Shown here: in pieces, positions 11,210 to 21,199 of the stretch
How positions within the stretch are numbered: the first letter of the stretch is position 1
Layout of the letters: the number at the start of each line of letters is the position of its first letter
NCBI GenBank assembly: GCA_905221615.1
Contig: CAJNDT010000491.1
Coordinates: 1,088,074-1,152,073, forward strand
Direction: 5' to 3'
DNA from: Symbiodinium sp. CCMP2592
Lineage: Eukaryota > Sar > Dinophyceae > Suessiales > Symbiodiniaceae
Length of the DNA: 64,000 nucleotides
The notes under the pieces: generated by a model
Seen by the model: the letters and a program-made list of their open reading frames with translations, nothing else
Told to the model about the DNA's origin: nothing
The model's database searches: none
Position numbers and translations under genes: made by a program

Positions 11210-14200
11210 CTGTGGACAGGGTGCAAACACTCACGGCTTCCCTACTGTCCCAATGGTGCAATAGAAGTCTTCCCTTACATTTGCTCTTGCTTTGGAAATG
11301 GCCTCAACAAAAGCTGGGCTTTAGAAACGAAAGCCTCAAGCCATAAAACTGGCTTTGAATATCCTCAAATAGGTCGTCGCAGTGTTGTTTGATTCCGCCG
11401 AAAATTGCAGCCAGTGAAGTGTTTGACAACGATAGTTTCTAGAAGCCATTGGTTTCTCAATCCAGTTGTCAGTTCAAACTTGTCAAGCGAGCTTTCCAGA
11501 ACATTCGCTCGAAAGTTGCACTCGTTCTTCAAATCTTGGTGGTTAAAGAGAGAGCATGTGAAACGATGACTTTGCCCGTTTTATGTACATGGCACAAGCT
11601 CGAGCGCTGCCAGATTTGGGAAATCAAAAGGACAGCTTGCGGAGTTTGTGCTCTCTTCGCAGCGTACTTACGTCACGATAGACTTGGACACCGTATCGTG
11701 CTTGTAATGTTCCCTGAAGCGCTGAGTTCTAGCAGCGGCCGGTGGTGCAGCCACTGCCATCACAATGAGAATGGGCTCGGGTGTATTGAATCTTGGACAT
11801 GTTGTGGAAATCCGCCGAGGCCAGAGGCCCAGGCGTTTTGGTGGTTACCTCAGGTACCCTCCACCTAATCCTCCTCCCTGGAGCCGAAATGATTGGTGAC
11901 ACCCTGTTTTTGCGTTCGTTTGCCACCCCCTTGCCCGGCTTCCCCTCATTTTACCTGATTTGTCGGCCTCCCCCTTCCCTCATTTGTCGCCTCCTTCTCA
12001 TCCCCCCCCCTCTCCCTCCCCCCCCCCCCTCCCCCCCCCCCCCCCCTCCCCCCCTCCCCCCCCCTCCCTCCCCCTGTGCCCGTTTTCCTGGCACTTCGTA
12101 TCAACAACTTCGACTGCCCCCTCCTGCCGCTACACAGCCGAGGCGGGCGGCGTAGCGTTAAAATTTGAGTGTTGCTGCTGGGGAAGAAATTGGCTTCAGA
12201 AAAACTTCGCTTCATCAGCCATTGTTCAAAAGCGCACAGGTAGGCCTAGTTTAGCTAGAAGTTCCGTAGTTCAAACAGGTTGTCGTGGTGCAGCTTGAGT
12301 CGCTTGCTTCTTTTGCCGTGCTGCTGCGCTGCAGACAGTGAAGAGCCGCGCTTGGCGAAGATATTCGCTTCACGATGTTGTGATCTCAGAAGCTTTGTAC
12401 ATTGAAGCTGGTCTTTCCGATTCTTCTTCGAAGTTGCTTACTCTAGGTCTTAAGAGATGTGCTATACGGTATAGGGCAAGATCCCTTTGCACCCCTGGCC
12501 CCGGACATTCGCAATTTCAGGTGCAGGTTCTATCGGGCCACTCCTTCTCAATGTCCCCGATCAGCGTCCCACCTCTCAGGACATTGAGCATCTGCGAGCC
12601 ACGACAAAGGGAAAGGATTGGACAGCCGGAGTCCAGGGCCAAACGCATCAATGCAAACTCCAGCTGATCCTTCGGGACGTCCTTGGCTACGGGAGATTTT
12701 GAGCAGCCACAACTAACTTGGTACAGTAGGATGCACAGCGCCCCTGGTAACTACTCGATGCCGACGTTTCGTACCTAGTACTCTTCAGGACTGTGGGCAC
12801 AATAAACGCAAAGGGAATTAAGTCAAACGCAGGCTTCACCTGCACATAACCTTTCACTCGATGGCTGCTGCCTTTTCCCTTGGGTGCCGGCAGGCCACGA
12901 ACTCCGTGTCGCTGGCCCACTTCATGGCATCCTCTCCGTCCAAACGGTCTGGAGCAGAGCATCCTTAGTGCACAAGGCTCGGCCACACTCCGCTTCGCTG
13001 CTGCGCGCTACGGGGCCCCGGCCATACTTGTTCAGGACCTCATCGGATATGTCGTTCCCCTCCACGACGAGCAAGCCATCCATCGGCAAGTACTCAGCCA
13101 GAGCAGGAACTGTCAAGGCAGTACGGGGGATCATGATGGCAGCACCCCCGTTTTCTTGAATCAGGTCCAGGTGGTACTCACCGAGGAAGTCTACGTACTT
13201 TCCCTTTCGAAGGTGTCGACGGGTCACACACAGCACACGTGGTGGTGCCTTGGGGGCAGGAAAGCAAGCCGTGCATAGCTGTGCTGACTGAAACCTCCAG
13301 ATCATGAAGACAAGAACGAGTATAGAAAAGAAAAAATGTCAATCGAGGGAGATACAGACCATGTCGTGGGAAGCTCCCTCGTGAGCTTGTAGCGTTGCAG
13401 CTCGGATCGCTTCGAGACATGCTCCCTCCTCTTGCTCGGAACTTTGTGGGAAATCCTGGCCGGAGATGGCCCTTCATCAGTTGCGTCGCTGTCATCTCCT
13501 CCACGAGCTACTCGGTACAAGGGAGGACACATTTTGCCATGCTCACGATCTTCATCGGTGTCAATATCCCGCTCGTCGAGCCCTACGATGTCAAAGTGGG
13601 GATCCATGTCATCGCTTGGGACCTGCCGGCGCTTGTAAATGCAGGAATCGGAGGAGATGCGAGCATAGCCTTGAGCTCCACTGTATGCCATCGCCAACAC
13701 CTACAACAATCACAAGAGTTGCCTCGCTATCAAAAATCAGCGCTGCCTTCGAGCATCAGCATACGGGTAAGAGCGGGCAATGAAGCTTTTCAAGGTCCGG
13801 CAAGTTGCGATGAATTGGGGTGAACAATACTCTTCACACTGGGGTCTGGTCGAAGTGTAGACACTTCGAACCACGAGCAAGTGTGAGATGCGATCCATCA
13901 TGCTGAGCCAGCTGTGACCAAAGCGTCGGGCTGCAAGCTTTCGTGCCTTGGACAGGTGCTCCTGGTCAAGCAGAACTTGGAGCAAGTAGCAAAGACGAGC
14001 TAAGGGAAGCTTTCTGCTGGCCTGCACATATTTGTGAGGATCTGCAGGTTTGGCAACAAGGAGTCCGTGGAGCAGCTCCTGCATTGCATGTTTCACTTCT
14101 AGCCGCCATGCTCCGGACATGAGGAAGTATGGATGATTTCCTGGAGTCACAGTCAAGTCGGGACAAGTCTTAGTCATGACGTCCTGGAAGGTTCTCACCA

Positions 14201-14291
14201 GATCGTGCTCCTGGCAAGCGAATCGCAAGACGACTGTCTCAGCAGATGCTGTGCCCCCGAACTTGAAACTACGCCACATTCCGCTGAGCAT
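10826..14291 (-). CDS. class I glutamine amidotransferase-like hydrolase (peptidase C26, PuuD type) with a long N-terminal extension
   Basis: Six exons can be joined in frame: 13761-14291, about 13302-13700, 13023-13248, 12896-12948, 12535-12681 and 10826-11209. The enzymatic half begins at PPRVLCVTRR, contains the nucleophile-elbow sequence SLCRGSQMLNV and ends with the catalytic His-Glu in LQFHPER. C26 enzymes of the PuuD kind hydrolyse gamma-glutamyl amides such as gamma-glutamyl-GABA; the actual substrate here is unknown. About 270-300 residues precede the domain, whereas bacterial relatives are only about 250 residues in all. The start ATG at 14291 follows an in-frame TAA and lies about 115 bp after the M3 peptidase stop. 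The second exon's donor is uncertain. Confidence 0.8.
11990..12075. repeat. C-rich homopolymer-like tract
   Basis: Runs of up to about 18 C separated by single T bases over about 75 bp. Lies within the large intron of the C26 gene. The Pro-rich and Gly-rich open frames over it are artefacts. Confidence 0.9.
12535..12681 (-). CDS. C26 gene, nucleophile-elbow exon
   Basis: This 147-nt exon (49 codons, phase 0 at both ends) encodes DVPKDQLEFALMRLALDSG, then CPILSLCRGSQMLNV and GGTLIGDIEKEWP. The Cys in LCRGSQ is the predicted nucleophile. Acceptor AG is at 12683-12682. The exon is too short to stand out as an ORF and was found by looking for the missing catalytic Cys between the flanking exons. 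Confidence 0.85.
12896..12948 (-). CDS. C26 gene, 53-nt exon
   Basis: Encodes RLDGEDAMKWASDTEFV. It starts after AG at 12950-12949 and stops before GC at 12895-12894. Joined to its neighbours it gives NKYDRLDG on one side and ASDTEFVDVPKDQ on the other, matching the SDTE-x-KD pattern of the family. Confidence 0.75.
13023..13248 (-). CDS. C26 gene, N-terminal part of the enzymatic domain
   Basis: 226 nt, phase 0 start after acceptor AG at 13250-13249, ending with one base before GC at 13022-13021. Encodes PPRVLCVTRRHLRKGKYVDF, the first strand and helix of the fold, and ends LLVVEGNDISDEVLNKY, comparable to the EGxDIxPxxY stretch of relatives. Confidence 0.85.
13302..14291 (-). CDS. C26 gene, N-terminal extension exons
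   Basis: Exon 13761-14291 starts MLSGMWRSFKFGGTA and is rich in Leu and Arg helices. A 60-nt GC-AG intron (13701-13760) joins ...FIARSYPY to VLAMAYSGAQGYAR. The second exon then becomes acidic (DERDIDTDEDREHG) and basic (KVPSKRREHVSKRSELQRYK). No family is recognised. Nothing shows whether it is a targeting, binding or catalytic region. It could also belong to a separate gene if the join to 13248 is wrong. Confidence 0.5.
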
Positions 14292-14405
14292 GCCCCATTC
14301 CTTCCACTCGACTTACATGCACAGTACATGGGCGACATGGCAGCAGACTTCAGACACTCTCGGGGGTCTACAGACTTGTGCAACAAAGTGAAGAGCTTTT
14401 TGCAC

Positions 14406-14830
14406 TCACTGGATACCTTTGAAGCGACACCAAGCATCCACCGAAGGCTCCCGTCCCAGGAAACCCCGCAGCATGTCGTGTCCCGGCTTCGTCGCGCACG
14501 GCTCGAGGATGTGCGAGCGAAGCTGCTTTCCCGTCTCTGCGCTAAGTGGTCCGGTCTGGCAGTTCCTCATGGACTCAAAGATATCCGCCGCAAAGACGTC
14601 ACTCCAGGCATAGCCGTACACTCCAGCATCATAACCGATGTAGAGATGATACCAGGATGCACAAAAGTTCGTGTTCGGCAGTTGCTTCAAGGATGTGCAT
14701 CTCTCGACAACCAACCTATACAATTCGGGTGGTGAGAGCCCAGCTTGCCCATCGAAAGAATAGGGAGGAGCTTGCGAGTGCAGTAAGAGATCGATCATGG
14801 ACATGGATATAAGTCGGCTTTCCTGCGTGC
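14406..14830 (-). CDS. M3 peptidase, last exon
   Basis: 425 nt from acceptor AG at 14832-14831 to TGA at 14406-14408. It encodes TQESRLISMSMIDLLLHS, then the Tyr-rich substrate-binding stretch YDAGVYGYAWSDVFAAD, and ends GREPSVDAWCRFKGIQ. A 214-nt GC-AG intron joins it in phase to ...LERFMAG. Confidence 0.88.
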
Positions 14831-17800
14831 CTGCGACGGTAACAGCATGGCAAGATTTAGGGTTCAAGGGTTCGCGGTTTAGGATTCCGACAATAGCTCT
14901 CGACAAATGCTCGTGACTTAAGGCTTAAACTTTCTTGCAATTCTTAAGCAAATCTCCACAACATTTGCCAGGCCGAGGCGGACGGTGCGGAGCGCTAACA
15001 ATTAAGATGACTCGTTCGGTGAGATGCTTTTGTGACATGTTGGCCTGCCATGAACCTTTCCAGCTTCTGGATCTGTTCGATAGTTGTTGCATCCAGCTTG
15101 CTTCCGTCTCCTGAGAAATGCCGGGCCACTCGGTGCAGCAGGGAGGGCTCGCCGGCGAACTTCTCCAAAGCCATGGACGGCACCTCCAGGAAATCCTGCT
15201 CGACTCCGCCGGGCCAAGGCACCATCGGCCACGCCCAGGAGAGAATAGAAAAGCGAGTCTGGGTGCAGAGACAGTGCATGGCATGCCCAAGCTCATGAAA
15301 CAAAGTCTTCATTTCGGTGAGCCGCAGCAGTGCCGGCCGGTCTCCTTCCGGGCGAGCAAAGTTCGAGATGTTCACGCAAGCCGGCACGCACTTCAGGCAC
15401 TCTCCAATGCTCGTGAAGGCTGGTGCGAGGGGTAGGATCATCTGATGCGCAAACTTCCCATCACGCGGAAACTGGTCCAAATAAAGATGTCCCACAAGCC
15501 TGTCGGACTTGCTCTCCTTGACCTCAAAAGCCACTACCTCTTCATGCCACACCGGCAACTCGGCATTGCGCTCGAATCTCAGCCCGAGGAGTTCGGAATA
15601 AACTTCAAGAATACGTTGAATGGTTCCTTCTAGCGGAAAAAACTCCTTGACTTTCGCATCATCCAGGTGTAACTCCTCCCTTTGCAAGAGATCAGTATAG
15701 TAAGACATGTCCCACGCATCCAAGCAATGCCCAACGCTGTCCTCGGCGATCCGTCAACTTACCCGCGCAGTTGATGCTGTTTCGATGATGTTTTGAGTTG
15801 TGTGTGTGTTCTGTTTTATGCCATAACTTTGCCTCGGTCCACTGACAAGGCTCCGCTTCATCCAGCTTTCGCTTCCGGCTCGAAGCTTCGGGATCTGTCT
15901 CTTGGCGCTGCTTCCTCGCAATTGGGATGTCGACAGAATTGATGAAGAATCGTGGTTCTCAAGCTCGAAACACATGAAGCACAGGATCTGACGGGAGCGT
16001 CTGTGGTCGTGCTTTCAGAGTTTCAAAGACGCTCGAATTGCTGAAGCAGCCTGGTGTCGAGAATATCACAAGCTCTGTTGGATAGCGTGCAGCTTTGCCC
16101 TTCTTGGGCCTTTCTAGTGCGAAGCGCTTTTGCAAAAGTGCATCTAGCACGGACTATGCATTGCCGCTTTAGCGCATCCTTTCGTCATGTTCCCAAGCTC
16201 CCGCAAAAGTCAATGCGGCAACTTTGCCCTCGGCCTTCGGGTTGCTAACTGCCCTTGAAACGATCACCGTCAGTGGGATTTTGCACTCTTGTGAACCCTG
16301 GGCACCGTTGCGCCCTTGGCACCTGTTGCACCCTCAAGCTTGTCCTTCTCGAAGCTCGGATCTGCTAAGGGAATTACGATGCCTTACAAATAGTTTTCGA
16401 GAACATCGTGTGTTCCGGAGTGCAGTGCGCTGTCTTGCAGAGTCCTTGAGCTCAGTTTCAGCAGCTCAGCATCACGAAGTGGCCGCAGGCGCCTCTGCAT
16501 ATCCTGAGCGTGGCTACGGGCGCTGCAACTCCGACATCGGTGTCTCGCAGTGCGTGTTCGTGCAGTTCCCAGCCTCGCAAAACTGTCGCACAGCATCTGC
16601 AGTCCCAGCCTGACGCCAAACAGAAAACTGAAAGCAGGGGTCCCGTCCCAGCCGTCCCACCCCGTGCGTCCCGTGCCGGGCCATCTTCTGAGAGGTCACT
16701 CGCTCCGCGTGGCAGCGAAAGCCGAGGCGCTCCGCCGCTCGCTGCCGCAAGGAGAGGATCTCCTGAGACGCTTTGCACAAGGCCACTAGGCCACTATAAG
16801 GCCACTGGCCGGGCCTCAAGGAGTGGGCCGTTCTTCTCGCATCGCTGCTGGCTCGCCTGGCAAGGAGAGGCAGCGCAGAGTCTAGTGACATGAAGGGATC
16901 CGAGCCTCCAGCATGCGCCGGCGGGTGGAACTGCTGTGCGCCCGCTGCATGATAGGGCCGAGAACGGGTGCTTTCAGGGAGCAGCGCTTCAGCGAGCTGC
17001 CGGGTGGGCTCGGAAGGCTCTGAATGAAAGACTCCTCGCAGCCGAACAACTCATCGACGGTCAAATCCACCGAGCTGCAATCTTCGTTGATGTTCTGCTC
17101 CACCTCGAAACCACCACACGGTGCGAAAGCAGCCCGTGGCTATGGCCCCCATGGCTAAAGGTCCTCTAGCATCCTCTAACATCCTCTTTCGATCCGCGCC
17201 TGGAAGGCGAGCTCTTTGCAGCGCCGATCCAGGGATGCGAGCTCTTCCCTGTCCTTGGAAGTCAGTCCGCAGCCGGACTGGCGAAACTTCTCCAACACCA
17301 CCGTCACCAGACGGATCTCTTCCGTTGTCTCTGCGGAGTCTTTGGCTGCATGCAAGATTTCATAGAGATCTGGTCGCGTGTAAGTTTTGGACCACATGTC
17401 GCTGAGGCTTTTCTTAGCAGAGGCGGATGCTGCTCGTGCTTCCGGATCACCACTGACCAGTGCGGGTAAAGTCAGTTCCACAGACGCAAGCGATGCAAAT
17501 CCATCCGCATCTGCCAACGCTCCAAAGGTTGATGCAAAGGACACACTCTGGCCCGACTTAGCAGCAGATACCAAACTTGAGATCCTTCGGTCATACTCCT
17601 CATGCACTACTTTCACACCTGAGCGAATCTCTTCGGCGGACTTCGTGAGGTGTTGCTGGTGAACACCAGTTGTTGACTTCATGGCAACAGTGGCAACAGG
17701 CGTCGAAAGCCGTCTCGCCTGAATGCGACAAATGTAAGCAGCTGCCAGGGTTCCAGCCAAACAGCGAACACGGCTCACGCGGTGTGCTCGTGCATGCGCT

Positions 17801-17922
17801 TGTGCAAATCGTGCGTGTGCGACATGTGCATGAGCACGTCTCCACGAGGCCACAGTCACAGGCATGGCAGGGTTTAAAAGCCGCGGCTCAATGCCAGAGC
17901 TCCTGGGTAGTCCAAAGAGCAT
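14406..17922 (-). CDS. M3-family zinc metallopeptidase (thimet oligopeptidase-like)
   Basis: The assembled protein follows the M3 family from end to end. The N-terminal helical lid has ELTLPALVSGDPEARAAS and LTSKDREELASLDRRCKE. Then come QNINEDCSSVDLT and LSLRQRAAERLGF, and the catalytic core DAWDMSYYTDLL, FHELGHAMHCL (HExxH zinc ligands) and DFLEVPSMALE (third ligand Glu). The C-terminal signatures are IGYDAGVYGYAWSDVFAAD and FLGREPS. Such enzymes cut short peptides, often after organellar presequence removal. The first 80 residues are Arg- and Ala-rich without acidic residues, so an organellar presequence is likely. Exons: 17200-17922, 16906-17103, 16815-16856, 16682-16762, about 16574-16596, about 16440-16503, 15045 to about 15745, and 14406-14830. 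Most introns are GC-AG. Confidence 0.88.
15045..15745 (-). CDS. M3 peptidase, catalytic exon
   Basis: Encodes the core with FHELGHAMHCL and the EVPS third-ligand segment. The usual animal sequence is HEFGH; here it is HELGH, a conservative change. The donor is GC at 15044-15043. The 5' boundary is near 15,745, where GHCLDAWDMSYY joins the upstream part; the exact acceptor is uncertain. Confidence 0.88.
16503..16906 (-). CDS. M3 peptidase, microexon cluster
   Basis: Between ...RRRMLE (ending 16906) and DMQRRLRPLRDAEL (starting 16503) lie three small exons. 16815-16856 (42 nt) encodes ASQQRCEKNGPLLE. 16682-16762 (81 nt) encodes EILSLRQRAAERLGF and on to SQKM. 16574-16596 (about 23 nt) encodes DAVRQFCE. 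The introns are 49 nt (16857-16905), 52 nt (16763-16814), about 85 nt, and 70 nt (16504-16573), with GC donors and AG acceptors. The joint at SQKM/DAV is off by one base with strict GC-AG sites, so one end there may be non-canonical. Without the 42-nt exon the protein would lack the segment that in relatives precedes the LLxLR helix. Confidence 0.75.
16906..17922 (-). CDS. M3 peptidase, first two exons and likely presequence
   Basis: Exon 17200-17922 opens at ATG 17922; a second Met at 17865 (MPVTVASWRRAHAHVAHAR) would give a more typical Arg-rich mitochondrial-like presequence. It ends ...CKELAFQ before GC at 17199-17198. Exon 16906-17103 (198 nt, 66 codons) begins VEQNINEDCSSVDLTVDELF. The 96-nt GC-AG intron between them joins in phase 0. 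Confidence 0.8.
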
Positions 17923-18601
17923 CGCTCAATTCATTAAATTGCCTGGGCCGAGATCTCCCCGGCTCTGGGCTGCAAAAATGCTTCTCTCCCTCGCCTCAAC
18001 CCATCAGAATCAGGCGGGACGCACCTCGAGGTACGAAGCTGCCTGCTGAGCCATCTGGATCCGACCGGCCTCGGAAAGCGATGCCCACATTATGACACGC
18101 TCTTTTTCCTGGTTCGTCATGAGCGCACAAACGTGGCGACGTCAGCAGCCTTTTTGGCTGCAGCATGCTGATGAATGCTGAGAGTTGATGCTTGCGTGGA
18201 AACTTCGCAGAAGGCCTCGACTGGCCTGAAGCTACAGCGCCTGTTGGCACTCAATTTTTCACAGAGGATCTTGCTGCCTCATTCGGTCTCTCGACCTGCT
18301 TAAACTTCTCGCTGGCATCAGAAGGTCCTGTTGGAAGCCATAGTCACCTCAAAGCGGCCGCCTGCTCATCAGCAGCAGAGTGTCTTCCAGGTCGACAAGA
18401 TCTCGGGGTGAGTGTTCTATGCCTATGCTGCGTTGCCAATTCGTCGAGGAATAACGCTTTGTAAGCCATCGCCGTTGGCTGCAACCTGTCGACCTTGTCG
18501 GCGAAGCAGCAAGCAGACGCAGGTGTATGACAAGCTCGCAATAAACAAGAGCCAAATCGATGCGCTCAGGACTCCTCGGCAACATTTATGCTCGGCTTTG
18601 T

Positions 18602-20157
18602 TCAGCTGCATTTCCTATCCCTCCGGCCCTTCCCCACTGCAGCTGTTTGCCAAAACCATAAAATGATTAAAATGCCCCCAGCAACATTCAAGTTTACTAG
18701 GCAGGAAGAGGTCCAGGACAAGATACCGAAGTGGACAACCAGCTGAGAGCATATGTATGGCGTGGGCCCTCCCAGCAGTGCTGCCGACAGGTTGTAGCTG
18801 ATGCCCATGGCCATGACACGGATGTCCACTGGGAAGGAACTGTGCATCAAGTATGGATTGCCCCAGGCAATGAGACCACCTCCAAGAGCCAAAAAGGACT
18901 GCGAGAGGAAAGCAGCCCAAAAGGTTCGCAGGTCGAAGAGAAGGTATGCCGGAACTGCAAGGGCAGCCAGCAAAGCCATCCCCCTGCGAACCGAAGTCAG
19001 AAAGTTGAAATCACTTCGGCATGCTGCGATGCCAACCATAAACAGGGAAGGTGCCAGCTGCATAAAAGTGTTCAACTCTGCACCACCGGGCATGGCTGGT
19101 TCAGACGTTAGTGTGCCCTCATACACCTGCTGTATCCAGATGAAATTCTGATACCATGTGACAGGAGTGATGGCCTCGACGCCGATCATCAGCAAAATGT
19201 CCGGGCAGTGTGTCCAAAGAGCAGCCCAAATCGGTTGCGACAGTTGCCCTGCCTGTTGGGCATCTATAAACTCCCGTGGATCAGCAACCTGCCGCCGCAA
19301 GAAGATACCCACAATACCGACGACCAAACCGAGCCAGAAGCAAATTCTCCATCCAATGCTGGCCATGGCTTCAGTGGAGAGCGCATGACGCATCAGCACG
19401 ACAACTCCAAATCCAGAGAAGGTGCCCACTGCAACAGAGACAGACATCAGAGCACCCGAGATTGTCTTGTTCCGGCCCTGTGCGTGCTCCATGCTAAACA
19501 CCAGAGCACTGACGTACTCACCGCCGATCGCAATGCCTTGCAGCAAGCGCAGGGTAACCAGCAGGATCGTTGATAGCCAGCCTGCGGTCTGGTAGGTCGG
19601 CAAGCAACCGATGAAGAAGGTGGGAAACATCATCAGTAGAATGGAGGTCCACCTGACCAAAATGACAACAGTGGACAGACAAGATCAATCCAAAACTATT
19701 AGATAAGAGTCATGTTTACGTCCAGCCACAAACCGCACTTGCGCCCAAGTCTGTCTGCAATGACGCCGATCAGGATGCCACCCACAGGTCGGGAAATGTA
19801 GCCCGCAGCAAATGCAAGAAACGACTGCATCACTTGAACGGATGCATCGTGATCTGGAAAGAAGTGCTTACCCAGGAGATCGGCCAGCGCTGCATACACG
19901 CCGAAATCGTACCACTCCAGCCAGTTACCCAGGGCCGCTGCGATAAACTTTTTGTTGACCTGATTTGATCTCGAAATGGGCACATGATTGCTCACTACAT
20001 TGAAGCCCCGAGACATGAAGCTGGAAATGTTGCCCGATGTCTTGAAAACATGAAGCGATGAAACCGACTGCTCAGTGTCATGGCACAACTCTCTCCTTGA
20101 CTTCCACCCCACCACTGAACTCTGGGTCGCTGCTTTCATCCATTTGACACGGGCCAC
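18602..20157 (-). CDS. major facilitator transporter, metabolite:H+ symporter (ProP/MHS) type
   Basis: Exon 1 (19739-20157) contains NWLEWYDFGVYAALADLLG, the hallmark of the MHS subfamily, and the loop 2-3 motif DRLGRK. Exon 2 (18602-19652) carries TILLVTLRLLQGIAIGGE and then alternating hydrophobic segments consistent with about 10 more membrane spans. Bacterial members carry proline, betaine, alpha-ketoglutarate or citrate with protons; the substrate here is unknown. A GT-AG intron of 86 nt (19653-19738) joins LGRK to WTSILLMMFPTFFIG in frame. The start is taken as ATG 20157, leaving about 70 polar residues before the first span. The bacterial-like sequence suggests lateral transfer or an old algal acquisition. 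Confidence 0.85.
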
Positions 20158-20177
20158 GGCAGCTCACTGAAACAGCT

Positions 20178-20639
20178 TCAGGCTAGAAAACGTGCTGCGA
20201 GCGCAGATTCGAAAACGGAAGTCTCGCTCGGGCAACGTCGCCTGCTCTTCGAGGGCCCGGCAGGAAGTCCTTTGCCTGCTGCGTTGGTGATGTCTACCTT
20301 GGCATTTGGGCGCCGAATACTTGGGAACCTCTCTAGCTCCCTGTGGACCTGGGACCCCCACCACTGGGCGCTGAAACTCCGTTGCTGGCCGCTGCTGGAG
20401 CCGCACCTGCCCGCCCAAGCCCGAAAGGGCACACGGAAAAGACGAAGCCGGCGCTTGGCAGTTGGCACCTTCATCTGCGGATCAAAAGCAACCTCAAAGG
20501 TCTCCTGGCGCACCGAGTCCGAAGAACGGAGAACTGTCGCCAGGCGCAGCCAAATGATCTCCTGCATTGGGTCGATGCTGACCATCTGGGCAGGTGCGAG
20601 CGGAGTCAGCACCTCCACCTCGGCTTTAGACCATATCAT
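20178..20639 (-). CDS. unknown protein, probable exon
   Basis: A 153-codon open minus frame. The first 70 residues look like beta-strand protein (AEVEVLTPLAPAQMVSIDP, EIIWLRLATVL, ETFEVAFDPQMKV); the rest is Arg- and Ser-rich and less convincing. It ends 20 bp upstream of the transporter start on the same strand. No family recognised. Confidence 0.4.
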   Translation of the reverse strand: MIWSKAEVEVLTPLAPAQMVSIDPMQEIIWLRLATVLRSSDSVRQETFEVAFDPQMKVPTAKRRLRLFRVPFRAWAGRCGSSSGQQRSFSAQWWGSQVHRELERFPSIRRPNAKVDITNAAGKGLPAGPSKSRRRCPSETSVFESALAARFLA

Positions 20640-20948
20640 TTAGCCACGACGTGCCTTCACCCTAACTTCTTCTTTTTGGCACAACATCTCGCCTTCATTT
20701 GCAGCGGCTGCGCTGGTGAATCGTTGAAGCGGAAGTGCTGCCCTGTTTGGGACACCTCGGATCTGAAGATTTTAGGCTTCGGCAAATTTCACTGCCTTGA
20801 TGTAACAGTAGTTCACGGGCTCATGTGAACACGCCAAGATCAAACATTTACAGCAGCTCCCCGTTTCAGCCGCTGGCAGGCGCTTGTCGCTTCAAGTCGC
20901 CCCACCTAGCACAGAGGGCTGGAGGCTTGACTTGACTGGGTGCGACCT

Positions 20949-21149
20949 TCAAAAATGGTGTGGAGTTCGAGCTCCCAGCTTCAATGACAGGACCGAGCCC
21001 TCGGGCAGGCCCTCGCTGCCCAGCAAGATCACCTCAACAGAACAGCGTTGTACATCCCTGTACCCCCGCACAATCAGGCAGGCAGACCCCGCCCCTGCCC
21101 CCAACACCTCCATGGTCCAACTCGCTGCGTCGGTCTTCGACGTAGCCAA
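20949..21149 (-). CDS. unknown protein, probable exon upstream of the previous one
   Basis: The frame reads CLIVRGYRDVQRCSVEVILL and GLPEGSVLSLKLG with alternating hydrophobic residues. A GC donor is available after SLKLG. It may belong to the same gene as 20178-20639; the intervening sequence was not resolved. Confidence 0.4.
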   Translation of the reverse strand: MATSKTDAASWTMEVLGAGAGSACLIVRGYRDVQRCSVEVILLGSEGLPEGSVLSLKLGARTPHHF

Positions 21150-21199
21150 CTGGCCTCTGCTCGCGAATAACGTGACCGTCTTCCGGGCTTAGGCCCCCA

